Of a DNA stretch of 64,000 bases, positions 42,089 through 50,115 are shown piece by piece (the first letter of the stretch is position 1; every line of letters starts with the position of its first letter). The DNA lies in assembly GCF_044762655.1 (NCBI RefSeq), contig NZ_JBIWER010000002.1, positions 434,001 through 498,000 of the forward strand, read 5' to 3'. The notes under the pieces are model-generated. The model ran no database searches. It was not told where the DNA came from and was given only the letters and a program-made list of their open reading frames with translations. The translations under genes were made by a program, and so were the position numbers. Source of the DNA: Psychrobacillus sp044762655 (GTDB taxonomy: Bacteria; Bacillota; Bacilli; Bacillales_A; Planococcaceae).

Positions 42089-42110
42089 CGCTATCTAAGG
42101 AGGCGATTTT

Positions 42111-42467
42111 ATGATTCATGAAGTTGAAAAAGTTGGAGACGAAATTATTATTATTCGATTAAAAGGTGAATTAGATCATCACAGTACAAATGATATTAGA
42201 AATGAGATAGTTCCAATGATTAAAAACGGGTCTATTAAAGTATTAGTTTGGAATTTGAAAGATTTGCATTTTATGGATAGCTCGGGGATAGGTTTGATAC
42301 TAGGAAGAATGAGAGAGCTTGCACCAATAGATGGACAAACAATAATTGTAAATCCATCGCCAACAATGCGCAAAATTTTTCAGTTTGCAGGTTTAAGCCC
42401 TTATATTTATAGCGAATCCGAAATTGAAATAATGTCTAAGTTAGGGGGAATAGTTTATGGACAATGA
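42111..42467 (+). CDS. spoIIAA: Anti-sigma F factor antagonist SpoIIAA
   Basis: A 118-residue STAS protein. Unphosphorylated SpoIIAA binds SpoIIAB and frees SigF in the forespore; SpoIIAB phosphorylates it on serine and SpoIIE removes the phosphate. The phosphorylation site is Ser58 in LHFMDSSGIGLILGR, the same position as in B. subtilis. AAGGAGGCG precedes ATG 42111. It overlaps spoIIAB by 11 bases. Confidence 0.98.
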   Translation: MIHEVEKVGDEIIIIRLKGELDHHSTNDIRNEIVPMIKNGSIKVLVWNLKDLHFMDSSGIGLILGRMRELAPIDGQTIIVNPSPTMRKIFQFAGLSPYIYSESEIEIMSKLGGIVYGQ

Positions 42468-42903
42468 GATCACATTATCTTTTATCGCTAAAAGTGAGAA
42501 TGAGGCATTAGCCAGAATGGTTATGTCTAGTTTTATCGCAACAATCGACCCGACTATAGAAGAGTTGTCTGAATTTAAGACGGTCATTTCTGAGGCGGTA
42601 ACAAATGCAATCGTCCATGGTTATGAAGAAGACGGAGTAGGGAAAATTGAATTGCATGCACAACGAGTAGATAGAGAAATTGTCGTTTCCATTGTAGATT
42701 ATGGTCGTGGAATACGCGATGTCAATCAAGCACGTGAGCCACTCTTTACGACAAAACCTGAGCAAGAGCGTTCGGGAATGGGCTTTACAATTATGGAAAG
42801 CTTTAGTGATGGTGTTGAGATTTACTCCATTCCTGACAGGGGGACGACAGTAACAATAACGAAGCAATTTGTACCAATTCAAGAATCTTGTAGGATCGTC
42901 TAA
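42457..42903 (+). CDS. spoIIAB: Anti-sigma F factor and serine kinase SpoIIAB
   Basis: A 148-residue GHKL kinase that holds SigF inactive before septation and phosphorylates SpoIIAA. The ATP-site boxes are SEAVTNAIVHGYEED (N box), VSIVDYGRGIRD (G1) and ERSGMGFTIMESF (G2). TTAGGGGGAA precedes ATG 42457, within the end of spoIIAA. The stop codon shares one base with the sigF start, so the three proteins are made in a coupled way. Confidence 0.98.
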   Translation: MDNEITLSFIAKSENEALARMVMSSFIATIDPTIEELSEFKTVISEAVTNAIVHGYEEDGVGKIELHAQRVDREIVVSIVDYGRGIRDVNQAREPLFTTKPEQERSGMGFTIMESFSDGVEIYSIPDRGTTVTITKQFVPIQESCRIV

Positions 42904-43685
42904 TGATAAATAAAAAACCGTCTACTTTACTAACTCAAGAGAAAATGAGAGAGCTTATAGCACTATCACAGACTGGTGATAAACTAGCAAGGCAGCAAAT
43001 GATTGAGGGTAATACGAGGCTTGTATGGTCTATTGTTCAGCGATTTGCTTCCAGGGGAGCAGATTTAGAGGATTTGTTTCAAATCGGCTGTATTGGCTTG
43101 ATGAAATCGGTGGATAAGTTTGATTTGTCCTACGAAGTTAAGTTTTCGACGTATGCGGTTCCTATGATTATTGGGGAGATTCAGCGGTTTTTAAGAGATG
43201 ACGGAATGGTGAAAATTAGTCGTTCGATCCGAGAATTAAATTTTAAAATTAGGCATGCTACTGATGACTTTTTGAAAACGTTCGAGCGCCAACCTACTAT
43301 ATTGGAGCTAGCACATATTTTAGAGGTGTCCAGAGAAGAAATAGTAATGGCTACCGATGCTCTTCGTGATCCGGCATCATTGCAAGAGCAGCTTTATGAA
43401 AATGATAGTGGGGATGCTCTAACGTTAATGGATCAAATGAAAGATGAGCGGTCTGAGAAACCGTTTGAGCATATTCCACTACGAGAGCTGGTAGAAAAGC
43501 TAGACAAACGTGAGCAGATGATTATTTATTTACGATATTATCTTGATTGTACGCAGAGTGATATTGCGGAACGATTAGGAATTTCTCAAGTGCAAGTATC
43601 GAGACTGGAGAAGAAAATATTAACCCAATTAAAAACTTGGCTAGTACCAGTGGGTCATACGAATTCAAATGCAAAAGATAGGTGA
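42903..43685 (+). CDS. sigF: RNA polymerase sigma factor SigF
   Basis: A 260-residue forespore sigma factor. Region 2 has LEDLFQIGCIGLMKSVDKFD and YEVKFSTYAVPMIIGEIQRF; region 4 has LDKREQMIIYLRYYLDCTQS and a helix-turn-helix (SDIAERLGISQVQVSRLEKK). Position after spoIIAB confirms the identity. It starts at ATG 42903 and overlaps the next gene by four bases (GTGA). Confidence 0.98.
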   Translation: MINKKPSTLLTQEKMRELIALSQTGDKLARQQMIEGNTRLVWSIVQRFASRGADLEDLFQIGCIGLMKSVDKFDLSYEVKFSTYAVPMIIGEIQRFLRDDGMVKISRSIRELNFKIRHATDDFLKTFERQPTILELAHILEVSREEIVMATDALRDPASLQEQLYENDSGDALTLMDQMKDERSEKPFEHIPLRELVEKLDKREQMIIYLRYYLDCTQSDIAERLGISQVQVSRLEKKILTQLKTWLVPVGHTNSNAKDR

Positions 43686-45130
43686 TTGAAACGAAACCGT
43701 TGTTTAAAAGTATGGATGAAGCAGAAATGTATTTAAAAGAAAAGTTCGGAGTAAATGAGTCCTATGATGTGGGAATATTACATACCCATTTATATGAATT
43801 CCCAGTATTACTCGTCTATATTAATGGATTAATTGATGGAATGTTAATTACTCAATTACTGACGAACACCCAATTGAAAATTGCAGATAAAACAATAAGT
43901 GAAAATGAAATTATAGAACATTATTTTCCTTACTATTCTATAACGCAATATGATTCCAAGGAAAAATGGATAGCTGCACTGTTAAGTGGACAGGTCACAT
44001 TTATATTATCGAATGGTTCCGTATACACCATCGATGTGCGATCCTATCCTGGTCGTTCACCTGAAGAACCCGATAATGAAAAGGTTGTTAGAGGATCGAG
44101 AGATGGTTTTACGGAAAATATAGTTCAAAATACAGCGTTAATCAGAAGAAGGATTCGGGATACAAATTTACGCTTTGAACTACATCAAATTACCGAGTTA
44201 GGTAAAACGGATATTGCCATATCTTATATTAAAAACCTTGCAAATGAAGACAATCTTACACAAATTCGCGATCGATTAAAGCAAATAAAGCATGACGGAA
44301 TTACGATGACAGACAAGGCTTTGGAGGAATGGCTTTTTAAACAAGGATTCCATCCATTGCCTTTTGTACGATTTACAGAGAGACCAGATATAGCAGCAGC
44401 CCATTTACTTGAAGGGCATATTTTGTTAGTTGTAGATACATCTCCATCGGTTGTTATAGTTCCCACGACCCTTTTTCACCATCTACAGCATGCGGAAGAA
44501 TTTAGGCAGGCACCTGCAATAGGGACTATTGTCAGGTGGATTCGTTTTTTAGGTGTTCTGCTTAGTCTATTTCTTTTACCATTTTGGTACTTACTATCGG
44601 TTCATCCTGAATTTTTACCAAAAGCTCTCGATTTTATTGGTCCAAAGGAAACAACAGATATTCCGCTATTGTTACAAATTTTGTTTGCAGATATAGGAAT
44701 AGAATTTCTCAGACTCGCTGCTATACATACACCTACGCCGCTATCAACAGCAATGGGTATTATAGCTGCATTAGTCATTGGGCAAATGGCTGTTGATGTC
44801 GGGCTTTTTGTTCCGGAGGTTATTTTATTTACAGCAATAACAGCGATTTTCACTTTTTCTATCCCTTCCTATGAACTAAGTATCACTACTAAAATATTCA
44901 GGACTATTATCCTGTTAAGTACAGCGATGTTTGGACCAAGTGGATTTTTTGTAGCTTCGTTAGCTCTGCTTTGGTATGTAGGATCTGTAAAGCCTTTAAA
45001 TGTACCCTATTTATGGCCGCTTCAGCCTTTTTTCCCAAAAGCGTTTTTGAGAACAATCATTCGTTATCCTATGCCCATTGATGCTAAAAGACCATATATA
45101 ACAAGAGCATCTAATCGAAAACGATCTTAA
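43682..45130 (+). CDS. spoVAF: Stage V sporulation protein SpoVAF (GerA-family membrane protein)
   Basis: A 482-residue GerAA-like protein of the spore inner membrane, near the length of B. subtilis SpoVAF. The cytoplasmic half has the family block VVRGSRDGFTENIVQNTALI near residue 137 and TNLRFELHQITELGKTDIAI. The C-terminal half has four or five membrane spans (from about residue 287 to 445). The start is GTG 43682, overlapping sigF. The genes spoVAA to spoVAE, which precede it in B. subtilis, are absent here, so SpoVAF is joined straight to spoIIA. Expression from the spoIIA promoter, or from an internal SigG promoter, is inferred. Confidence 0.93.
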   Translation: MIETKPLFKSMDEAEMYLKEKFGVNESYDVGILHTHLYEFPVLLVYINGLIDGMLITQLLTNTQLKIADKTISENEIIEHYFPYYSITQYDSKEKWIAALLSGQVTFILSNGSVYTIDVRSYPGRSPEEPDNEKVVRGSRDGFTENIVQNTALIRRRIRDTNLRFELHQITELGKTDIAISYIKNLANEDNLTQIRDRLKQIKHDGITMTDKALEEWLFKQGFHPLPFVRFTERPDIAAAHLLEGHILLVVDTSPSVVIVPTTLFHHLQHAEEFRQAPAIGTIVRWIRFLGVLLSLFLLPFWYLLSVHPEFLPKALDFIGPKETTDIPLLLQILFADIGIEFLRLAAIHTPTPLSTAMGIIAALVIGQMAVDVGLFVPEVILFTAITAIFTFSIPSYELSITTKIFRTIILLSTAMFGPSGFFVASLALLWYVGSVKPLNVPYLWPLQPFFPKAFLRTIIRYPMPIDAKRPYITRASNRKRS

Positions 45131-45198
45131 AGTGCATTGCCATTTCCTTATCTAATGTGATAAAGTTCTAATAGATATAGGGAAAAGAGGCGAACTTA

Positions 45199-46515
45199 AT
45201 GGTGCTAGTTTCAAAGCATGCTGTAAACGAAAAAGGTCACTTAATGATTGGTGGAATAGATAGCTTAGAGCTTGCAAAAACATATGGAACACCATTGTTT
45301 GTGTACGATTTATCTTTAATAAGAGAACGAGCGCAAGCATTCATCCAAACATTCCAAGATCAACATATACCGGCTCAAGTTGCCTATGCAAGCAAGGCCT
45401 TTTCTAGTGTTGCAATGTACCAAGTGATGAAACAAGAAAATCTATCTTTAGATGTGGTATCTGCTGGGGAATTATATACGGCGATTAAAGCCGGATATCC
45501 AGTTGATCGAATTCACTTTCATGGTAACAATAAAAGTAAAGAAGAATTATTATTAGCTCTTGAGCATAAGATTGGTTGTATAGTTGTCGATAATTTTTAT
45601 GAAATAGAATTATTAAAGACGCTAACTGCTAAAACCAAACAAAAAGTTAATATATTATTAAGGGTTACACCTGGAGTCGAAGCCCATACGCATGATTATA
45701 TAACGACGGGTCAGCAGGATTCAAAATTTGGATTTGATTTGCTTAATGGACAAGCGGACCAAGCATTTCTAGATGTTTATGAAGATAAATATATTCAGCT
45801 GCTTGGTTTGCATTGTCATATTGGCTCTCAAATATTCGAAACAACTGGCTTTAAAGTGGCGGCAGAGAAGCTTATCACTAAAATGATAGGCTGGCATACA
45901 GACTATAACTTCGAATGCAGCGTTTTAAATCTAGGTGGAGGCTTCGGTATAAAATATACGGATGAAGATGCGCCCCTGGAACCAGCTGTATACGTAAAAG
46001 AAATGATACAAATAGTAAAAGAGCTCGTGCATAATTCTTCTTTTAAAATGCCAGAGATTTGGATTGAACCGGGTAGATCACTAGTTGGGGATGCAGGAAC
46101 TACGTTATATACAGTAGGGTCTGAAAAAGTTGTACCTGATATTCGGAACTATTTAGCGGTTGACGGTGGAATGTCTGACAATATTAGACCTGCCTTGTAC
46201 GGCGCAGAATATGAGGCAGTTATTGCGAACAAAATGGGAAATCAGTTAACGAATAATTATACCATCGCCGGTAAATGTTGTGAGTCTGGGGACAAATTAA
46301 TCGAAGATATTCAATTACCTGCAGCTGAACCTGGAGATATTCTTGCGATGTTCTGCACAGGTGCCTATGGATACTCTATGGCAAGTAATTATAATCGCTT
46401 AACGAAACCAGCCGTAGTGTTTGTAGAAAATGGAAAACACCAATTAGCTGTAAGAAGAGAAACGTTGGAAGACCTCATACATCTTGACCTTCCTTTTACA
46501 ATGGAAAAGGAGTGA
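45199..46515 (+). CDS. lysA: Diaminopimelate decarboxylase
   Basis: A 438-residue PLP enzyme, the last step of lysine synthesis, acting on meso-diaminopimelate. The PLP lysine is Lys66 in VAYASKAFSSVAMY. The glycine-rich phosphate loop LNLGGGFGIKY, the ornithine/DAP decarboxylase motifs WIEPGRSLVGDAG and AGKCCESGD are intact. ATG 45199 follows AAAGAGGCG at moderate strength. It lies after spoVAF as in B. subtilis. Its stop codon lies in the ribosome site of a small membrane peptide gene. Confidence 0.97.
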   Translation: MVLVSKHAVNEKGHLMIGGIDSLELAKTYGTPLFVYDLSLIRERAQAFIQTFQDQHIPAQVAYASKAFSSVAMYQVMKQENLSLDVVSAGELYTAIKAGYPVDRIHFHGNNKSKEELLLALEHKIGCIVVDNFYEIELLKTLTAKTKQKVNILLRVTPGVEAHTHDYITTGQQDSKFGFDLLNGQADQAFLDVYEDKYIQLLGLHCHIGSQIFETTGFKVAAEKLITKMIGWHTDYNFECSVLNLGGGFGIKYTDEDAPLEPAVYVKEMIQIVKELVHNSSFKMPEIWIEPGRSLVGDAGTTLYTVGSEKVVPDIRNYLAVDGGMSDNIRPALYGAEYEAVIANKMGNQLTNNYTIAGKCCESGDKLIEDIQLPAAEPGDILAMFCTGAYGYSMASNYNRLTKPAVVFVENGKHQLAVRRETLEDLIHLDLPFTMEKE

Positions 46516-46520
46516 GCAAG

Positions 46521-46622
46521 ATGAAAAAGGGGAATGTAATACTCTTTCTAATGATTTTTATCGTAGGAATTGTTTGGGGTGTCTTATACTGGTTATTTAT
46601 AGCACCAAATGCCAATTTGTAA
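46521..46622 (+). CDS. Small membrane peptide, 33 residues
   Basis: ATG 46521 lies five bases past the lysA stop codon, with AAGGAGTGAGC as a strong ribosome site that overlaps the end of lysA. The product is MKKGN followed by one hydrophobic helix (VILFLMIFIVGIVWGVLYWL) and the tail FIAPNANL. Two lysines before the helix suggest an N-in orientation. I do not recognise it. Coupling to lysA and the clean single-span design suggest it is real. Confidence 0.65.
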   Translation: MKKGNVILFLMIFIVGIVWGVLYWLFIAPNANL

Positions 46623-46730
46623 AATCGGTAAATTTCATGTACGATAATACAGATATTTTAAGAAATTGGACTTAGTTTATTAGTTTTTAGATAAATAACA
46701 AAGCCAAGAAATTAAAAGAGGGTTTAAATC

Positions 46731-47090
46731 ATGCTACTTCGCTATAAAAAGTCATTCGAAAAGATTTCAATGGGGCTGCTTTCTTTTATGCCTCATGAAA
46801 AAGATGTGAAAAAGTTATTAGAAACAATTCATGAGTATGAAACTAATCCAGATTGGCATTTATTTCTTTGGAAAAAAGAAGACGATTTTGTTGGATTGAT
46901 AGGAGTACGAATGGAAGATACGGAAGCAGTAATTCAACATCTATCCGTCAATCCGTCACATCGTGGCGAAGGCCTTGGACAAGAAATGCTAGAAAAACTT
47001 CCAACAGTTCTACCAACAACCTCACTTAAGCCATCCAAGGATGTTGAATCATTTTATGCGAAATGCCAAACAAAAAAAGAAGAGAAATGA
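46731..47090 (+). CDS. ribT: GNAT acetyltransferase RibT
   Basis: A 119-residue GNAT-fold protein closely resembling RibT of the B. subtilis riboflavin operon: MLLRYKKSFEKISMGLLSFM at the start, then HLFLWKKEDDFVGLIGV, and the acetyl-CoA site LSVNPSHRGEGLGQEMLEKL. In B. subtilis it follows ribH and precedes ypuF; here ypuF is next but the ribDEAH genes are absent. Its substrate is not established in any organism known to me. A weak G-rich site (AGAGGG) precedes ATG 46731. Confidence 0.85.
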   Translation: MLLRYKKSFEKISMGLLSFMPHEKDVKKLLETIHEYETNPDWHLFLWKKEDDFVGLIGVRMEDTEAVIQHLSVNPSHRGEGLGQEMLEKLPTVLPTTSLKPSKDVESFYAKCQTKKEEK

Positions 47091-47122
47091 CTTTAATTTA
47101 ACAAGTCATCTCTCTTTTTTTT
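47081..47122. terminator. Bidirectional terminator between ribT and ypuF
   Basis: AGAGAAATGACTT pairs with AAGTCATCTCTCT with one mismatch and ends in a run of T residues; A residues on the left give a T-run on the minus strand. The ribT stop codon lies within the first arm. Confidence 0.85.
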
Positions 47123-47611
47123 CTCTCTTTTTCGTTCCTCTAGTATTTCTGAACGATCTCTCAGCATATGTTTATGAATAAGAAAATGTAAGCTCTCATT
47201 CGTTTCGAGCTGAAGCTCATTAACTTGTGATTGTAGAGCGCGATTCGTTATTTCGATTGTAAATCCATGAAACTTTTGACTACTAGTCATTAATTGAAGT
47301 GCGTGAATCATATTTTCTATTAAACGCTGGTAATTTAAGTTATCAAAGAAAGGGGAATCCTTTGTAAGCTCCATTCTTTTTATACTTGTTTTCATCGTTT
47401 TAGTAGCTCCAGTTAAATTTCCACGGCGCCAATGGTACATAGAAGTTGCTAACAGTATTAACGCAGTTAATGTATGCTTTTTATCTCTTGGGGAAACTTC
47501 CTTCCAATAGTCTTCCAAAACCTCGTGACACTCAAAATAATCGAAGGTCTCATTGAAATGTTTCAAAAATGCCACAAAACTAGTATGAAATGTAGGGTGC
47601 AATACAATCAC
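47093..47611 (-). CDS. ypuF: YpuF-like DUF309 protein
   Basis: A 172-residue protein of the DUF309 family. The signature is FNETFDYFECHEVLEDYWKE, followed by WRRGNLTGATKTMKTSIKRM; the fold is an all-helical bundle of unknown function. The start is GTG 47611 or, six bases past AAAGGTG, TTG 47602. It converges on ribT and diverges from scpA, whose start lies only 45 bases away. Confidence 0.88.
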   Translation of the reverse strand: MIVLHPTFHTSFVAFLKHFNETFDYFECHEVLEDYWKEVSPRDKKHTLTALILLATSMYHWRRGNLTGATKTMKTSIKRMELTKDSPFFDNLNYQRLIENMIHALQLMTSSQKFHGFTIEITNRALQSQVNELQLETNESLHFLIHKHMLRDRSEILEERKREKKKRDDLLN

Positions 47612-47656
47612 CTTTCCTCTATAATTATGTTAAAAACCGATAATAGGTGGAGTTTT

Positions 47657-48436
47657 ATGAGTTATGAAGTAAAAACAGAAGCGTTTGAAGGACCTCTAGA
47701 TTTATTATTACATTTAATAAATCGTTTGGAAATAGATATATACGATATCAAAATGGCAGAAATCACAGAACAATACATGGAGCATGTACACGCGATGCGT
47801 GTTTTAGAACTCAATGAAGCTAGTGAGTACTTAGTGATGGCTGCAACTTTACTATCCATTAAAAGTAAAATGTTATTGCCGATTCATCAAGACGACGATA
47901 TAGACGATGATTTCGATATGGATTTACAAGATCCAAGGGATGAACTTGTACTTAGATTAATAGAATATAAGAAGTATAAAGAAGCTGCAGAAAATTTACA
48001 TGAGATGGAGGAGACTCGGTCACTCTATTATTCTAGACCACCAACAGATTTAAGTGAATTTCAAACTAGTAAACAATTAGAATTACTTGAATTGGATGCG
48101 AATGTATATGATATGCTTGGTGCGTTCCAAAAAATGTTGCGAAGAAAACAGTTAAATGCGCCTCTTAATACGCGAGTAAGTAAACAAGAGATATCGATCA
48201 AGGCTCAGATGAAAAATGTTATAGAGGTGTTAAAAAAAGGTGGAGGAAAATTATCGTTTTACGAACTTTTCCCAACAAGAGATAAGAATACTATCGTTAC
48301 TACTTTTTTATCACTGCTAGAATTGATGAAACGCCAAATTATACAAGTAGAACAAAAAAGTAATTTTGAAGATTTGTTTGTGCATTTGCGAAAGGAAGAT
48401 ATAGAAAGTGAATTCGAATATGAGATTGATGAGTAA
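47657..48436 (+). CDS. scpA: Segregation and condensation protein ScpA
   Basis: A 259-residue kleisin that bridges Smc and ScpB in the condensin complex. The N-terminal block is YEVKTEAFEGPLDLLLHLIN followed by LEIDIYDIKMAEITEQYMEH; the C-terminal winged helix starts near FYELFPTRDKNTIVTTFLSL. ATG 47657 with TAGGTGGAG is used because the family begins with this block; the frame is open 183 bases further upstream over ypuF but is not coding. It overlaps scpB. Confidence 0.97.
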   Translation: MSYEVKTEAFEGPLDLLLHLINRLEIDIYDIKMAEITEQYMEHVHAMRVLELNEASEYLVMAATLLSIKSKMLLPIHQDDDIDDDFDMDLQDPRDELVLRLIEYKKYKEAAENLHEMEETRSLYYSRPPTDLSEFQTSKQLELLELDANVYDMLGAFQKMLRRKQLNAPLNTRVSKQEISIKAQMKNVIEVLKKGGGKLSFYELFPTRDKNTIVTTFLSLLELMKRQIIQVEQKSNFEDLFVHLRKEDIESEFEYEIDE

Positions 48437-48995
48437 CATAGAAAGCCTTTTATTTGTAAGTGGGGAGGATGGCTTAACAAAAAAACAATTAGCCTTTCTA
48501 ACTAGTGGGGCAGAAGAGGAAATAGAAGTGATTCTTCAGGAAATGATGGAGGAATATCAAACGAATCAAACAAGAGGAATTGAAATAAAACAATTAGCAG
48601 GAACCTATCAATTAGTAACGAAACAGGAAAATATAGAGTCCATTCAAAAATTAGTAGAGAACCCAACAAATCAGTCTTTATCACAGGCATCTCTTGAAGT
48701 ACTAGCAATTGTTGCTTATAAACAACCTATTACGAGAGTAGAAATAGAAGAAATTCGTGGGGTGAAATCCGAACGACCAATTCATACACTTTCTGCAAAA
48801 GGGCTTGTGCAAGAAGTTGGTCGTGCGGAAGGGACAGGTCGGGCTATTTTATACGGCACGACAAATGAGTTTCTCCAATACTTTGGATTAAAGGATATAC
48901 ATGCCCTTCCACCACTCCCAGAAGATCAGTCTGAGGATGCTATGGAAGACACAGATTTATTTATGACGAAATTTCAAGAAACGTTTGAAGGATAG
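48408..48995 (+). CDS. scpB: Segregation and condensation protein ScpB
   Basis: A 195-residue ScpB with two winged-helix domains. IESLLFVSGEDGLTKKQLAF opens the first and QASLEVLAIVAYKQPITRVE opens the second; RGVKSERPIHTLSAKGLVQE is typical. The start is uncertain: GTG 48408 has AAAGGAAG nine bases upstream, while ATG 48420 and ATG 48429 would give a family-like N-terminus but no clear ribosome site. It overlaps the end of scpA. Confidence 0.96.
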   Translation: MNSNMRLMSNIESLLFVSGEDGLTKKQLAFLTSGAEEEIEVILQEMMEEYQTNQTRGIEIKQLAGTYQLVTKQENIESIQKLVENPTNQSLSQASLEVLAIVAYKQPITRVEIEEIRGVKSERPIHTLSAKGLVQEVGRAEGTGRAILYGTTNEFLQYFGLKDIHALPPLPEDQSEDAMEDTDLFMTKFQETFEG

Positions 48996-49021
48996 AAATA
49001 ATTGAATGAGGAGCATGATTC

Positions 49022-50008
49022 ATTTTTAAAAAAACGGCCATATTTCTGTTGGTTTTTCTCTTATGGAATATTATTGAGGCGGATGCTTCATCATCTTATG
49101 TTGTAATTGATGCAAATACAGGAAGATTACTAGAAGGTAGCGAACCAAATGCTCCACTACCAATTGCAAGCTTAACAAAAGTGTGGACTGCAATCACGGT
49201 TTTGGATAACGTTTCGCTAGATGAAGAAATAACCATTTCTAATGCTGCTGCATCGCAAGAAGGATCATCGCTGTACTTACAGGCGGGTGAGGTTTGGACG
49301 GTCGAATCATTATTGTATGGATTACTGTTACATTCGGGCAATGATGCAGCTTATGCACTTGCCGAGCATACTGGTGGCTCAATAGAGGGCTTTACTAAAT
49401 TGATGAATGAGAAAATAGAGCTTGCTGGGTTAAAAAACTCCCACTTTACTAATCCCTCTGGGCTTCATCATGAGGAGCATTTTGCTTCTGCAATAGATTT
49501 AGCTAATATGTTCCGTTTGGCTATGCAGAACGAAGAATTTGCGAAAATTGCTTCAGCGAAATCTTATTCTCCAAAAGAAAGATCTGTCAGATGGAAAAAC
49601 AAACACAAATTATTACACTATAATGAGTTTGCTATTGCTGGAAAAACAGGATATACAAAGGCTGCAGGAAGAACATTAGTAACTTATTTTGAAGACAAGG
49701 GGAAAAAAGTTATTGTAGTAACATTAAATCAATCCAATGACTGGAATACACACTCCTCTCTTGCCGCAAATATATTTAAGACATACGACAATGTGAAGGT
49801 TGTAGAAAAAGGAAAATATCGACTGTTGGATAAACAGATTATCGAAGTGAAAAAAGATTATTTCCTGTTACTAAATAAAGAAGAACGAGACGCAACAAAA
49901 AATATATTGTTCATCCCTCGTAAATCATCGGAGAAAAAACCGTATTTTTGGAATGTTACAATAAACAATGAGGTTGCTTTAAAATTTAATGTAAAGAAAA
50001 TTGACTAA
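49022..50008 (+). CDS. D-alanyl-D-alanine carboxypeptidase, secreted; probable ATT start
   Basis: A penicillin-binding-protein-type carboxypeptidase that trims peptidoglycan stem peptides. The active-site motifs are SLTK in PIASLTKVWTA, SGN in HSGNDAAYALAEH, and KTG in AGKTGYTKAAGR. The signal peptide (FKKTAIFLLVFLLWN, then EADA) is in frame only from ATT 49022, which has AGGAG eight bases upstream. ATG 49015 is out of frame by one base and stops after four codons. A TTG at 49049 would drop most of the signal peptide. Either ATT is used or one T in the TTTTT run at 49023-49027 is an insertion. The spmA-spmB genes that follow dacB in B. subtilis are absent. Confidence 0.85.
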   Translation: MFKKTAIFLLVFLLWNIIEADASSSYVVIDANTGRLLEGSEPNAPLPIASLTKVWTAITVLDNVSLDEEITISNAAASQEGSSLYLQAGEVWTVESLLYGLLLHSGNDAAYALAEHTGGSIEGFTKLMNEKIELAGLKNSHFTNPSGLHHEEHFASAIDLANMFRLAMQNEEFAKIASAKSYSPKERSVRWKNKHKLLHYNEFAIAGKTGYTKAAGRTLVTYFEDKGKKVIVVTLNQSNDWNTHSSLAANIFKTYDNVKVVEKGKYRLLDKQIIEVKKDYFLLLNKEERDATKNILFIPRKSSEKKPYFWNVTINNEVALKFNVKKID

Positions 50009-50016
50009 AAATATCG

Positions 50017-50050
50017 AGAAGACAGTTATTATAAAAGACTGTCTTCTTTT
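50017..50050 (+). terminator. Terminator after the carboxypeptidase
   Basis: AGAAGACAGT and ACTGTCTTCT form a perfect stem with T-rich tail CTTTT. Confidence 0.88.
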
Positions 50051-50115
50051 AATTTGTCCAAAAGTGTGACATAATTCACTCATGTGAGTTGGATAGAATG
50101 GACGAGGTGAATGTG

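Noticed and set aside
45131..45198. Lysine riboswitch before lysA
   Set aside because: The gap is only 68 bases and has none of the L-box conserved blocks.
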